Below, in pieces: positions 49,866 through 59,320 of a stretch of DNA of 62,402 bases. Position 1 is the first letter of the stretch. Each line of letters starts with the position of its first letter. Source of the stretch: Pyrinomonadaceae bacterium (GTDB taxonomy: Bacteria; Acidobacteriota; Blastocatellia; Pyrinomonadales; Pyrinomonadaceae). Under the pieces are notes generated by a model. That model was given only the letters and a program-made list of their open reading frames with translations. It made no database searches and was not told the DNA's origin. Made by a program: the position numbers and the translations under genes. The stretch is from NCBI GenBank assembly GCA_023717565.1, contig JAMQPI010000171.1:1-62402 (forward strand), written 5' to 3'.

Positions 49866-52800
49866 ATGTTGAAGAATATCCTGATCCCTCTTGTGCTTCC
49901 GCTACTCTTCCTTTTTAGCAATGGTTCGGACAATTCCGCAGCCCGGTTCACAAAGATTAACAAGGGTTCTGACAATTCCGTAGCCCGCGTCAAACAGAAT
50001 AGCCCACAGAGCCTGGAAAGCCAGACCGGAACTCTCGAAAAGATGATGGTGGCGGAGGGGCGCGCCGCGATGAACATCGATCTAAGCCGGCTGAATGGAA
50101 TCGATTCCCGTTTGAAAACGAAATCGTTGAATTTCACCGTGGCGCCGGATTCGTTCTTCACAATTCTTGTCTTCAACAAGGTCTTGCGCGGCCCCGAGCT
50201 CGGATCGATGGCCCTCATTCCGCAGAGCTACGCGACTCTCCCTGCTGCCTTGGCCGCGTCCATCAACCAGCTCGTCATTGAAAAAGCCGGATGGACTGAA
50301 CAGTTCGACCTGGTAGTACGCGATGGCAAAACCGGTTTCACGTTCTTCAATATTGAGGGAAATCTCTACGATTACGATGCCAAGTCCCAGGTACTCAGTA
50401 TCCAGGAGGGAAGACTTCTGGTTTCAGAAGAGTTCGCTGCCCAGCTTGGGCGTAAGGCTGATGCGGGGTCTGTAGTAGGAAGAATTTCTATTACCGCAAC
50501 GATGCGGACGATCGAAATCACGCACGTGGTCAATGGCGAAAACAAATCTGGGGAACTACCGGCGCCCCTCGGAGCTCTGGTGCCGGGCCCGGACGTCATC
50601 GTTGGAGATTTACCCGCCTTGCAGCAATTTGGCAGCAGCGGAACCCAAGTTGGCCTCGCGGTCGCAACGGACTCTTGCAATGCCGGGGTGGAGCCCTTGC
50701 ACTGGTTTGCCTTGCCACAAAACGACCATCCGGTGATTCCGCAAAATCTCTATCGGATGAGCGGTGGACCCACCAACGACGAACGCTTTGAACAAGTTGG
50801 CCAGTCCTGGCTGAAACATGCATTCACTGCTCTGCAACAGGACATCTGCGGCCTCGGCTGCCAGTCCTCCGGTACCGGTACGCTCCTTGGTTCGGGCTGC
50901 TCAGATCCTTACTCCGCTAGTCTAAATTCGAGCCAAACCGGTTTGGGTTCGCGCGCGTTTGTGAATCCCTTTACCGGGGCTTACCCGACGGGGAGCGGCG
51001 CTGGGGGCCCCAGAGACCACACGGGTCACTCACACAATGGCTCATCCCACAGGATTCTTGTGGAAATGAGCGACCTGAACACAACGCTGAATCCCGGGGC
51101 GACTTATTATGCTGAAGCTCAATACGTGACGCCGCATGAGTATGCCTGGTGCCAGACGCATCCTGGGCAATGCAACATGTACAACAATGCTTCCTATCGT
51201 CGTTTCAATGTTAGCGGCACGACCAGCTTCAGCTTTTCACCAGTCGGATCTACGGTGCGTACGAAGTCTGCGATCGGTGCCTGGCCGGGATCGACTATCA
51301 ATCAGGTCGAGCCGGTTCCGGGGGCCGATGGCGTGGCATTCGTCGCCTACAAAGTGACTAATACAGCTCCTGGCGTATGGCACTACGAGTACGCTCTCTA
51401 TAACCAGAACCTCGATCGCGGGATTCAATCGTTCAGTGTGCCTTTGGCGCCCGGAACTAACATTAGCAATATAGGATTTCATGCGCCGCCTCAGGCGGCG
51501 CCAGCTGCCAACGATGGAACGGCGGGAAGTGCTGGGTATAGCAACACTCCCTGGACGCCCACGCAGACCTCCAACTCTCTAACTTGGAACTCTGAAACCC
51601 TTGCCCAGAATGCGAACGCGAATGCGATCCGGTGGGGTACCTTGTATAACTTCCGTTTCGATGCTGACCAACCGCCACAGACCACGAATGCGACCGTCGG
51701 CTTCTTCAAGACAGGATCGCCAGTGGCTGTTTCGATCCAGGGTCCTGCTGGCGGAGGCCCGACTCCCACGCCGACACCGACTCCCACGCCCACTCCGACT
51801 CCTGGACCGGGCGTGAACGTTGCTTTGGCATCGAATGGTGGGACGGTCGTCGCCTCTTCCACCCATAGCTCTGGCCTATTCCCAGTCACTACTGTTAACA
51901 ACGGTGAGCGCAATGGGGCAGGCTGGGGAAGCGGCACTGGAGGTTGGAACGACGGGACACAGGGAATCTTTCCCGACTCGGTAGAAGTGACCTTTAGCGG
52001 TTCGCAGATCATAAATGAGATCGACGTCTTCACCTTGCAGGACAACTACCAGGCACCCAGTCCGCCGACGCAAGTAATGACGTTTACGCAGTATGGAATT
52101 ACTGCTTTCGACGTGCAGTATTGGACGGGAAGCGCCTGGGTAAATGTCCCTAACGGCAGCGTCGTGGGAAACAACTTAGTCTGGCGCAGGTTCACTTTCT
52201 CGGACATCATGACCACAAAGATCAGGGTGTTGGTTAACAACGCACTAGCGAGCTGGAGCCGCATCACTGAGATCGAAGCTTATACGTCGGGAGGTGTTCC
52301 CACGCCCACTCCGACGCCGACACCAACTCCGACGCCGACACCAACGCCAACGCCAACGCCAACACCAACGCCTGCACCAGGCGTGAACGTCGCATTGGCG
52401 TCGAACGGAGGGATAGCGGTGCCTTCTTCCACCTACAGTTCCAATTTCCCAGTCGTTGCAGTCAACAACGGTGATCGCACTGGTGCAGGTTGGGGTAGCG
52501 GTGGAGGCTGGAACGACGGAACAGAGGGAGTTTTCACCGACTCGGTGGAGGTAACCTTTAGCGGGTCCCAAACTATTAATGAGATCGACGTTTTCACGCT
52601 GCAAGACAACTACCAGGCTCCCAGTCCCCCAACGCAGGCAATGGCGTTTACGCAGTATGGGATCACTGCTTTCGACGTTCAGTACTGGACTGGAAGCGCT
52701 TGGGTAAACGTCCCGAACGGCAGCGTGGTAGGAAACAATCTAGTTTGGCGCAAGTTCACTTTCACGAACATTACTACCACGAAGATCAAGGTGGTGATTA

Positions 52801-53897
52801 ACAATGCGCTGGCGGGTTACAGTCGCATCACGGAGATCGAGGCTTACACGGCGGGTACGAGTGCGACCTTTAATCCGGTTCTAGTTGCCAGCGGTTTACC
52901 CAATCCAACGGCAATGGAGTTTGCGCCGGATGGCCGTCTGTTCGTCGCCCAGCAAACCGGCGAGTTGCGGGTAATTGCGAATGGCGCGTTACTGCCAACT
53001 CCATTTACCACCGTGACGGTTAACTCACTTGGCGAGCGTGGCCTACTGGGCGTGGCATTCGATCCGAATTTCGCCTCCAATCAGTGGGTCTACGTTTACT
53101 ACACCTCGCCGACGCCATCCGTTCACAATCGCGTCACCCGGTTCACGGCCTCGGGTGACGTGGCTATGGCGGCGAGCGAGGTGCCGATCCTTGAGCTCAA
53201 CAGTTTGAGTAGCGCAACCAATCACAATGGTGGAGCGATACATTTCGGGCCGGACAACAAGCTCTACATCGCAGTCGGAGAGAACGCGAACCCCTCAAAT
53301 TCGCAGTCGATTGGGAACCTGCTGGGGAAGATGCTACGCATAAATGCCGACGGCACCATCCCGAGCGACAATCCGAATACCTTTCCGGGGATCGGCGGCT
53401 CGACTACCGGCAACAACCGGGCAATTTGGAGCGTTGGGCTTCGCAATCCCTACACGTTCGTTTTTCAACCAGGTTCCGGCAGGATGTTCATCAATGACGT
53501 GGGGCAAACCTCATGGGAAGAGATCAACGATGGCATCGTTGGCTCAAACTATGGTTGGTCAAATTGCGAGGGAGTTTGTGCACCGCCGAATGGAAACTTT
53601 CGGGATCCGCTTTTCCAGTATGGGCACGGGACAGGAGCGTCGACAGGTTGTGCGATCACCGGCGGGGCTTTCTACAATCCCGCCGTCGTTACCTATCCGA
53701 GCGATAACGTGGGAAAGTATTTTTATGCGGAGTTTTGCAGCGGATGGATCAGACGCTTTGACCCGGCGACCAGCACCTCACAGCCGTTTGCCTCAGGCCT
53801 CAGTTCACCGGTGGATTTGAAAGTTGGCCCGGATGGCAACCTCTACTATCTGGTGCGGGGTGGCGGCGGAGCTGTCTTCAAAATCGTCTACAGCTAG
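49866..53897 (+). CDS. Large exported protein: two discoidin domains and a sugar-dehydrogenase-type propeller
   Basis: A 1343-aa secreted protein (signal residues 3-19). Residues about 50-625 form a region of unknown fold, Cys-containing, with DHTGHSHNG near its centre. Then a (PT)n linker, discoidin/F5-8-type domain 1 (about 648-805), a longer (PT)n linker, discoidin domain 2 (about 837-995) nearly identical to the first, and a C-terminal PQQ-type glucose/sorbosone dehydrogenase propeller (about 1000-1340: NPTAMEFAPDGRLFVAQQTGELRV, NHNGGAIHFGPDNKLYIAVGE, GLRNPYTFVFQPGSGRMFINDVGQ). Probably binds a polysaccharide and oxidises sugars outside the cell. Single gene. Confidence 0.85.
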   Translation: MLKNILIPLVLPLLFLFSNGSDNSAARFTKINKGSDNSVARVKQNSPQSLESQTGTLEKMMVAEGRAAMNIDLSRLNGIDSRLKTKSLNFTVAPDSFFTILVFNKVLRGPELGSMALIPQSYATLPAALAASINQLVIEKAGWTEQFDLVVRDGKTGFTFFNIEGNLYDYDAKSQVLSIQEGRLLVSEEFAAQLGRKADAGSVVGRISITATMRTIEITHVVNGENKSGELPAPLGALVPGPDVIVGDLPALQQFGSSGTQVGLAVATDSCNAGVEPLHWFALPQNDHPVIPQNLYRMSGGPTNDERFEQVGQSWLKHAFTALQQDICGLGCQSSGTGTLLGSGCSDPYSASLNSSQTGLGSRAFVNPFTGAYPTGSGAGGPRDHTGHSHNGSSHRILVEMSDLNTTLNPGATYYAEAQYVTPHEYAWCQTHPGQCNMYNNASYRRFNVSGTTSFSFSPVGSTVRTKSAIGAWPGSTINQVEPVPGADGVAFVAYKVTNTAPGVWHYEYALYNQNLDRGIQSFSVPLAPGTNISNIGFHAPPQAAPAANDGTAGSAGYSNTPWTPTQTSNSLTWNSETLAQNANANAIRWGTLYNFRFDADQPPQTTNATVGFFKTGSPVAVSIQGPAGGGPTPTPTPTPTPTPTPGPGVNVALASNGGTVVASSTHSSGLFPVTTVNNGERNGAGWGSGTGGWNDGTQGIFPDSVEVTFSGSQIINEIDVFTLQDNYQAPSPPTQVMTFTQYGITAFDVQYWTGSAWVNVPNGSVVGNNLVWRRFTFSDIMTTKIRVLVNNALASWSRITEIEAYTSGGVPTPTPTPTPTPTPTPTPTPTPTPTPAPGVNVALASNGGIAVPSSTYSSNFPVVAVNNGDRTGAGWGSGGGWNDGTEGVFTDSVEVTFSGSQTINEIDVFTLQDNYQAPSPPTQAMAFTQYGITAFDVQYWTGSAWVNVPNGSVVGNNLVWRKFTFTNITTTKIKVVINNALAGYSRITEIEAYTAGTSATFNPVLVASGLPNPTAMEFAPDGRLFVAQQTGELRVIANGALLPTPFTTVTVNSLGERGLLGVAFDPNFASNQWVYVYYTSPTPSVHNRVTRFTASGDVAMAASEVPILELNSLSSATNHNGGAIHFGPDNKLYIAVGENANPSNSQSIGNLLGKMLRINADGTIPSDNPNTFPGIGGSTTGNNRAIWSVGLRNPYTFVFQPGSGRMFINDVGQTSWEEINDGIVGSNYGWSNCEGVCAPPNGNFRDPLFQYGHGTGASTGCAITGGAFYNPAVVTYPSDNVGKYFYAEFCSGWIRRFDPATSTSQPFASGLSSPVDLKVGPDGNLYYLVRGGGGAVFKIVYS

Positions 53898-53974
53898 AAC
53901 CAACTCCAGGGCGGCGATAGCGTTCTGTGCTTTCCTTGCCCGGCGCCTTGGAGCATTCATGCCTTTCGTTCCCA

Positions 53975-54472
53975 ATGCAACTGCTTTTTCTTTTTCTCTT
54001 GCTAGTGGTCCCCTATATCGTCCTCACTTTAGTGGACCGTTTCTCTGGCCTGAGAATTTCTGCGAGGGCACGCGCAAGAGTTAGCCTTTCACTTTTCTTT
54101 CTGTTCACAGCCATTGGTCATTTCATCAAAACCAGCGAGATGACCGCCATGTTGCCACCAGCTATTCCCTACCGCGTCGAGCTGATCTACATCACGGGAG
54201 TGCTGGAATTCCTGGGGGCCATCGCGGTGTGGATCCGAGGCCTCAAGAAGCTAACCGGCGTTTGCTTGATCCTGCTGCTGATCGGCGTGTTGCCGTCCAA
54301 CATCTATTCAGCAATCAATCATGTGGAGTTTGGCGGACATGGGGCAGGTCCGGCCTACCTGCTATTCAGAGTGCCGTTCCAGTTGTTCCTGATTTGGTTG
54401 GCCTACTTCGCGACCGATCAGCACTGGTTTCAGGGAAGGCGTGAAAAGCGTGAGTCATCCCCGACTCATTAG
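53975..54472 (+). CDS. DoxX-family membrane protein
   Basis: A 165-aa protein with four hydrophobic helices (about 2-20, 34-52, 70-85, 92-112, with a final one near 130-148 possible). The pattern FFLFTAIGHFIKTSEMTAMLPP, LIYITGVLEFLGAIAVWI, LILLLIGVLPSNIYSAI is that of small DoxX-like proteins. Function unproven, linked to redox or thiol metabolism in other bacteria. Start uncertain: a GTG at 53927 is in frame, neither has a good Shine-Dalgarno. Confidence 0.75.
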   Translation: MQLLFLFLLLVVPYIVLTLVDRFSGLRISARARARVSLSLFFLFTAIGHFIKTSEMTAMLPPAIPYRVELIYITGVLEFLGAIAVWIRGLKKLTGVCLILLLIGVLPSNIYSAINHVEFGGHGAGPAYLLFRVPFQLFLIWLAYFATDQHWFQGRREKRESSPTH

Positions 54473-54490
54473 TCATTTGTTGTAGCGTCG

Positions 54491-55339
54491 TTACCAGAGT
54501 GCGTTATGGCGCTCGCGGACGCCGTAGGCTTCACGCAACTCAATGCCGCCGGGTAGTGTGCCAGTGTAAGTCCCAAACCAATGGAAGTAGTCGGAGCGGA
54601 TTAGCAGAAAGTTGTCATGGTGTTCGATGAGCGCCTCGGGTTGGAAGCGCAGAGTGCCGCCTTCGGCGAAGGAAACAGTCGACAGGTCCTCCGCAAAACT
54701 GTTCGGTCCTACCTCTTTCGCATCATCCTCGATCCATATCGTGCGTTCGCTTTGGTCGGGCGTGTCGAATAAGCCAGTGATGGCATTGAACGCGACCAGC
54801 CGGTCATGCTGGTCCAGCCCTGCACCAGCAGCCCAACGCCAGTGCGTCTGACGTTCGTGGTATCCAGCATTGATGTCTACAAACATGACGCCCTTTACAG
54901 GGCGCGTCCTCTCGTTGTAGCGCACACTGCCTTGCGCCTGTTGGCAGTAGTCTTTGTGAGACCAGATATAGGCCTTCCCCGCGGGCCGATAGACCTCGAA
55001 GCTGGTGCATGGCTCGAATTTAAGGGCGATCTCTACATTGTCGTCACGCACCTGTACGCGATCCGTGTCAAGTTGCACGCGGTTCGTAAATCTATGCGAG
55101 CCTTCCCGGAATTCCTGCGCCTCGCGATCCCAAATCCCCCAATACTCCTGCGCTAACGGCCCGACGCTGGCTCGTGCCGCGCAGAAAGATAACTCTCGAC
55201 TCCAAAAGGAGACGTAATGCCAGCGCTTTCTCAGCTGTCCGGCTCGTAAAAGCGGGACGCGTTCTGGTGGCAGTGGTACGCCGCGCGGCCGGTCAACGCC
55301 GCTGCCGCGATACGGTTGGTCAATCGAGGCGAATGTCAT
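54491..55339 (-). CDS. DUF2804-family protein
   Basis: A 282-aa protein without signal peptide. DUF2804 features: LRKRWHYVSFWSRELSFCAARASVG near the N-terminus, a predominantly beta body, RPVKGVMFVDINAGYHERQTHWRWAAGAG in the middle, and HHDNFLLIRSDYFHWFGTYTGTLPGG at the end. A lipid- or hydrophobic-ligand-binding lipocalin-like fold is likely, but no function is known. Convergent with the DoxX-like gene, 18 bases apart. Confidence 0.75.
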   Translation of the reverse strand: MTFASIDQPYRGSGVDRPRGVPLPPERVPLLRAGQLRKRWHYVSFWSRELSFCAARASVGPLAQEYWGIWDREAQEFREGSHRFTNRVQLDTDRVQVRDDNVEIALKFEPCTSFEVYRPAGKAYIWSHKDYCQQAQGSVRYNERTRPVKGVMFVDINAGYHERQTHWRWAAGAGLDQHDRLVAFNAITGLFDTPDQSERTIWIEDDAKEVGPNSFAEDLSTVSFAEGGTLRFQPEALIEHHDNFLLIRSDYFHWFGTYTGTLPGGIELREAYGVRERHNALW

Positions 55340-55586
55340 GGGGCATGATCATACCTGATTTTGCAATAGACTCATCCCTTAATCTCAGGCCTTACCCGAA
55401 CCAAATCCGGCAACAGACCGTCGTTTCGGTGTAACTCCGGAAACTGGATGCTGTCTTTTCCTATTTTCTTTGGCCGGGAAGCAAATTTGCTATCAACTCG
55501 TCTAATGATCTGTGATGCGACTTGGTTCATCAAGAAGGGTACTCAGCCGGGAAGCTGGCGCTTTTAGCGATAGGAGAAATGACATC

Positions 55587-56771
55587 ATGACGACGCCTCT
55601 GGCCGGCCTGGCCACTTTTTGCCTGGCACTGGTTTCTCTGACTATTGGAGTTGGGACAAGCCATCCGTCCCGCGACACAGGAATGGCGGGCACAGGTCTC
55701 GTGGTTCATGAGTGGGGAACGTTCACCTCCGTGGCGGGTCGAGGTGGCCGCCAGCTAATTTGGCGTCCGCTCACCTTTGAGAGCGATCTGCCGTCATTCG
55801 TTTACAGTGTGGATAAAGGCCACAGTTGGAGAGGGCACCGTTACCCAACAAAAAGTAACCGGCCCGTCAGCGTACGAATGGAAACACCCGTCCTCTATTT
55901 CTATTCAAAGGAAGAGGCGACTGTCAGAGTTAGAGTGGGCTTCCCCAGCGGGGTAATTACAGAATGGTATCCCCAAGCTAGCTCCGCAGGCGACCGGGGC
56001 ATTGACTGGGGAGAAGTCAGGATTATGCCCGGTGCCCATTTTGGCCTGCCGAACGACTTCCGAGAAAACCACTACTATCCAGCCCGCGAAACAGACGCTG
56101 CTCTAGTTCAGGTCCGCACTGGTGAGCAGGCAGAGCATGAGAAGTTTCTCTTCTATCGCGGCGTCGGTAATTTCGGCCTGCCGCTTTCCGTGAGACTCGA
56201 AGGGGACAAGGTGAGAATAGCAAATTCCAGCCAGGAGGATATCAAGCAGGTGGTTCTTTTCGAGAACAGCGGCGGCAACATCGGCTATCAGATCCTCAAC
56301 ATGCCCGAGACTCAGGTGATGGTTGACCGCCCTATCCTGAACGACAGGCTCCCGGAGTTGCGTCAGGAAATCAAAGCCATGCTGATCGCGAACGGCCTCT
56401 TTGAGAAGGAGGCAGACGCAATGCTCAACACCTGGCGCGACTCCTGGTTTGAGGAAGGGCTGCGCGTCTTCTACCTGATGCCTCGCAAGCACACCGACGC
56501 TATTCTCCCCATTGTCATTGAACCAGAGCCGGCCGGCCTTGTTCGCGTGATGGTGGGAAGAACGGAGATCATTACTCCGGAAATGGAACAGAACGTTACT
56601 AAACAGATTTCGAGGCTCAGTGGGCGCTCAATTAGCGATCGGAAAGCAGCGCGTAGGGAAATCAACAAGTACGGGCGATTTCTTGAGTCCATACTGACAG
56701 AAATCCTGAGGCAGTCGCCCGATATTCAGCTCAAGACGGAAGTAGAAGGACTGTTGGAAGAAATGAAGTAG
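55587..56771 (+). CDS. Exported VHEWGTFTS-type hypothetical protein
   Basis: A 394-aa exported protein (signal to about residue 22). The mature N-terminus reads LVVHEWGTFTSVAG, a hallmark of an uncharacterised family I know from Acidobacteria and Planctomycetes, followed by METPVLYFYSKEEATVRVRV, typical of the same family. No catalytic motif is recognised. The ATG has ATAGGAG ten bases upstream; the frame is open 25 codons further. Convergent with the TetR-controlled operon. Confidence 0.65.
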   Translation: MTTPLAGLATFCLALVSLTIGVGTSHPSRDTGMAGTGLVVHEWGTFTSVAGRGGRQLIWRPLTFESDLPSFVYSVDKGHSWRGHRYPTKSNRPVSVRMETPVLYFYSKEEATVRVRVGFPSGVITEWYPQASSAGDRGIDWGEVRIMPGAHFGLPNDFRENHYYPARETDAALVQVRTGEQAEHEKFLFYRGVGNFGLPLSVRLEGDKVRIANSSQEDIKQVVLFENSGGNIGYQILNMPETQVMVDRPILNDRLPELRQEIKAMLIANGLFEKEADAMLNTWRDSWFEEGLRVFYLMPRKHTDAILPIVIEPEPAGLVRVMVGRTEIITPEMEQNVTKQISRLSGRSISDRKAARREINKYGRFLESILTEILRQSPDIQLKTEVEGLLEEMK

Positions 56772-56831
56772 AGGTCACCCCTTTGACCATACTCGCGACA
56801 GCGCCTTTAGAGGCACCAGCTAGACTTCCGA

Positions 56832-57281
56832 TCAGTCTTGCTGAACTGGAGCGACCAGATCCAGAAACTTTCTTCGGTATTTTTCTTCAGGCATCAAGCA
56901 GACATCGTATTTCCCGAAGATGCTATAGCGATTGCGCGCTATCAAATTGTAAAGCGCATCGCGTAGCGATTTTGGCAGCACCCCACCTATTCTTAGAAGG
57001 CCCCAACCGCGACCGAGCCGGCCGAGGACATGCAGAGCAGCGTCCGATCTCTCGAGGAGACGTTGACTTGGCTCTCCGTAGTCAGCAAGTGCGTAAAAAG
57101 TATCGAGGTCGACGACCTTGATGTCATATCGCTCCAACAGAGACGCCGCAAATTTACTCTGGAGCGACGCGAACCGAAAGTGATCGTTCGAGTCACGTTT
57201 AAGCAAAAACTGATTGAGACGATTGCAAAGGCCGCAAACGCCATCGTAGAGAACCAGTGTGTTGGAATTAGTGTCAGGCAC
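56832..57281 (-). CDS. DCC-family thiol-disulfide oxidoreductase-like protein (second copy in operon)
   Basis: A 149-aa DUF393/DCC protein: LVLYDGVCGLCNRLNQFLL opens the thioredoxin-like fold with CGLC, and the C-terminus has ARNRYSIFGKYDVCLMP. DCC proteins are predicted thiol oxidoreductases. GTG start overlapping the epimerase stop by eight bases. Last gene of the five-gene operon. Confidence 0.85.
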   Translation of the reverse strand: MPDTNSNTLVLYDGVCGLCNRLNQFLLKRDSNDHFRFASLQSKFAASLLERYDIKVVDLDTFYALADYGEPSQRLLERSDAALHVLGRLGRGWGLLRIGGVLPKSLRDALYNLIARNRYSIFGKYDVCLMPEEKYRRKFLDLVAPVQQD

Positions 57282-58215
57282 AGCATCTCAGGTCGTGAAA
57301 CGTAAAGGAACCGGGTGCAGGTAGACCTTTGCTGATCTGGTCGTCGGTGAACCTCCGCGTGGGAACCAGATCGTCGGGAAGCGAGTCACAGGGCAGCGCC
57401 GGCTCCAACACTCCTTCTGAAAGAATGCGCACCTGCGCCCGGGCCACGAGCGGCACCTTCATCGTCAATTCCCAAAAGCGCGCGAGCATGTAGTGCATCC
57501 ACACGGGGGCGCGAACCATGCGAACCTTGTTCCCACTAACCCGTGCCACGCGCCGAACCGCCTCGCTCAAGTGAAGTTCTTCGGCCCCGGTGACGGCGAC
57601 AGTCTGACGGCCCAATCGGCCGTAGACCAGGGCTGCCTGGAGAATCTGGACCAGGTCTTCAATAGCCAGCGGCCGGATGCCTTTCTCCTTTAGTCCCACC
57701 ATCGCAAATATCGGAAACGTATGCAGGGCGTGGCTGAGGTGATCCAGCATATGATCGCCGAGTCCGTAAACCATGCCGGCCCTAACGATCGTGTAGTTAA
57801 GCCCTGAGTTGCGCACAATCTCTTCGGCAGCCCATTTTGATTCGTGATATGGCGAACCGCAATTGGGACGTGCTCTCAAGAAGCTCATCAGAGCAACTCT
57901 CTTTACTTTGGCTTGCTTCGCAGCCTCGACAACGTTCTGCGTGCCCACCACATGCACCTTGCGATAGGTCTGATTACCTATCTCACGGTTGATCCCGGCG
58001 CAATGGGCTACCGCTTCACAACCGGCGAAGGCCTGCAGAAGCACGTCCTGATCTGAAAGATCACTGGCCACGAATTTCATCTCCTTGGAGCCGTCGACTT
58101 CGGACCCGGTATTTTTCCCACGCCCCACCAGGACAACTTCGTGGCCTTCTAAGGTGAGACTCCGTGCCAAATGTCGTCCAATGAACCCATTTCCACCTGT
58201 AACTGCGATTTTCAT
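57274..58215 (-). CDS. NAD(P)-dependent epimerase/NDUFA9-like SDR protein
   Basis: A 313-aa extended short-chain dehydrogenase: TGGNGFIGRHLA (dinucleotide binding), AVAHCAGINRE, and YHESKWAAE with the Tyr-x3-Lys pair. Closest in style to the atypical NDUFA9/NmrA-like group rather than a sugar epimerase. ATGA overlap with the TetR gene upstream. Confidence 0.85.
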   Translation of the reverse strand: MKIAVTGGNGFIGRHLARSLTLEGHEVVLVGRGKNTGSEVDGSKEMKFVASDLSDQDVLLQAFAGCEAVAHCAGINREIGNQTYRKVHVVGTQNVVEAAKQAKVKRVALMSFLRARPNCGSPYHESKWAAEEIVRNSGLNYTIVRAGMVYGLGDHMLDHLSHALHTFPIFAMVGLKEKGIRPLAIEDLVQILQAALVYGRLGRQTVAVTGAEELHLSEAVRRVARVSGNKVRMVRAPVWMHYMLARFWELTMKVPLVARAQVRILSEGVLEPALPCDSLPDDLVPTRRFTDDQISKGLPAPGSFTFHDLRCCA

Positions 58216-58946
58216 TTTTGCCTTCCTTCCACTGTTGACTCTGGGTCTTCTGAATCAAGCGGCAAACCTTCTCGCAATTCGTCCACGAGACTTAGAGCTC
58301 TCTTGCGCAAAGGACGCATCAGAGGATTGCTAGCCAGCGAAATAACTCTGTCTAAAAGGTCAACTGAGTGGTCTATCAATCGATAAGTGCGCGCGCGTTT
58401 CCGCGAGGAATCATGAATCCAAAAGAGAATAATGCCCATGTGATAGAGCCAGAGCAGGTATGGTAGTTCGACCCGCAGATCTTCTGGAATACGCGCTTTT
58501 GATTTCGTTACTACGTCTGCGAAGAGCTGAATGCTTGCCTGGCGGACCGCATCGGAGGCGGTGGCGAAAGGATTCAGCGCGCTTTGAGGATGGGCGGCCG
58601 TTTTAAAAAGCGCGCCGGCAAATTCGTGATACGGCTCAAGCGTGGCAATCTTGAGACGCATCACGTCGAGCAGGCGCGCTTTCAGACTCAGCTCCTTTTC
58701 CAACATGGGAAGTGATGCAGCCAGATGCTCCTGGTGAGTGCGGTGGTAGAAAGCCTGAATGAGGAGTTCTTTCGACGGGAAGTAATAGTAGGCATTACCC
58801 AACGAGACTCCGGCCTTCCTGGCGATCGCACGCATCGTCGTCGACTCATATCCGTGATCGCGAAACATCTTCAAAGCGGTCTCCAGGATCAGAGCCTTTG
58901 TCTGGCCGCCTTTGGTGGTTGATACCTTCCTCCCAATAGGACTCAT
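58212..58946 (-). CDS. TetR-family regulator
   Basis: A 244-aa repressor-type regulator: HTH in YESTTMRAIARKAGVSLGNAYYYFPSKELLIQAFY (about 34-68) and a large helical ligand-binding domain. It lies in the middle of the operon it probably controls. Two TTGAAC-N2-GTTCAA palindromes flank the operon promoter and are the likely operators (inference). Overlaps the epimerase gene by four bases. Confidence 0.9.
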   Translation of the reverse strand: MSPIGRKVSTTKGGQTKALILETALKMFRDHGYESTTMRAIARKAGVSLGNAYYYFPSKELLIQAFYHRTHQEHLAASLPMLEKELSLKARLLDVMRLKIATLEPYHEFAGALFKTAAHPQSALNPFATASDAVRQASIQLFADVVTKSKARIPEDLRVELPYLLWLYHMGIILFWIHDSSRKRARTYRLIDHSVDLLDRVISLASNPLMRPLRKRALSLVDELREGLPLDSEDPESTVEGRQK

Positions 58947-58950
58947 GGAG

Positions 58951-59316
58951 TCACCTCGTCAGACCGGTGGCCCGACTAATCTGATATCGATGCTCAGAGA
59001 TCATTGAGACGACCCGGCGAGTGGTGGGCAACAGTGCGGGCGAGGAAAGCCGGTACGCCCATTCACGATACTGCGAGAGCGCCCACAGAACCATGAGCCA
59101 GGCTTTCGGACCCATGAAAACTTCTCCTTGATCACCGATGACTGTTAGGTCATTGGCAGTCAGATCGTGGTCTAGATGCGGAAAACGAAGACGCGCTTCT
59201 GCTGACTTGCAGGGCACGAAGACCAGTTCAATCAGTTTTCGCTGTTGCTCGAGCCACTCGTGCGCCCTCCGGCAGAGTCCGCACGTAGGATCGTACAGGA
59301 CCGTTAGCGCTGTCAT
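58951..59316 (-). CDS. DCC-family thiol-disulfide oxidoreductase-like protein
   Basis: A 121-aa DCC/DUF393 protein, LTVLYDPTCGLCRRAHEWL, shorter and divergent from the copy at 56832. The ATG at 59316 has AGGAGG nine bases upstream (inside the end of the preceding gene); the frame is open 11 codons further. Four bases separate its stop from the TetR start. Confidence 0.85.
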   Translation of the reverse strand: MTALTVLYDPTCGLCRRAHEWLEQQRKLIELVFVPCKSAEARLRFPHLDHDLTANDLTVIGDQGEVFMGPKAWLMVLWALSQYREWAYRLSSPALLPTTRRVVSMISEHRYQISRATGLTR

Positions 59317-59320
59317 ATCC

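Noticed and set aside
52300-52380. CCNACN-type repeat as a regulatory or CRISPR-like array
   Set aside because: It simply encodes the Pro-Thr linker of the exported propeller protein.
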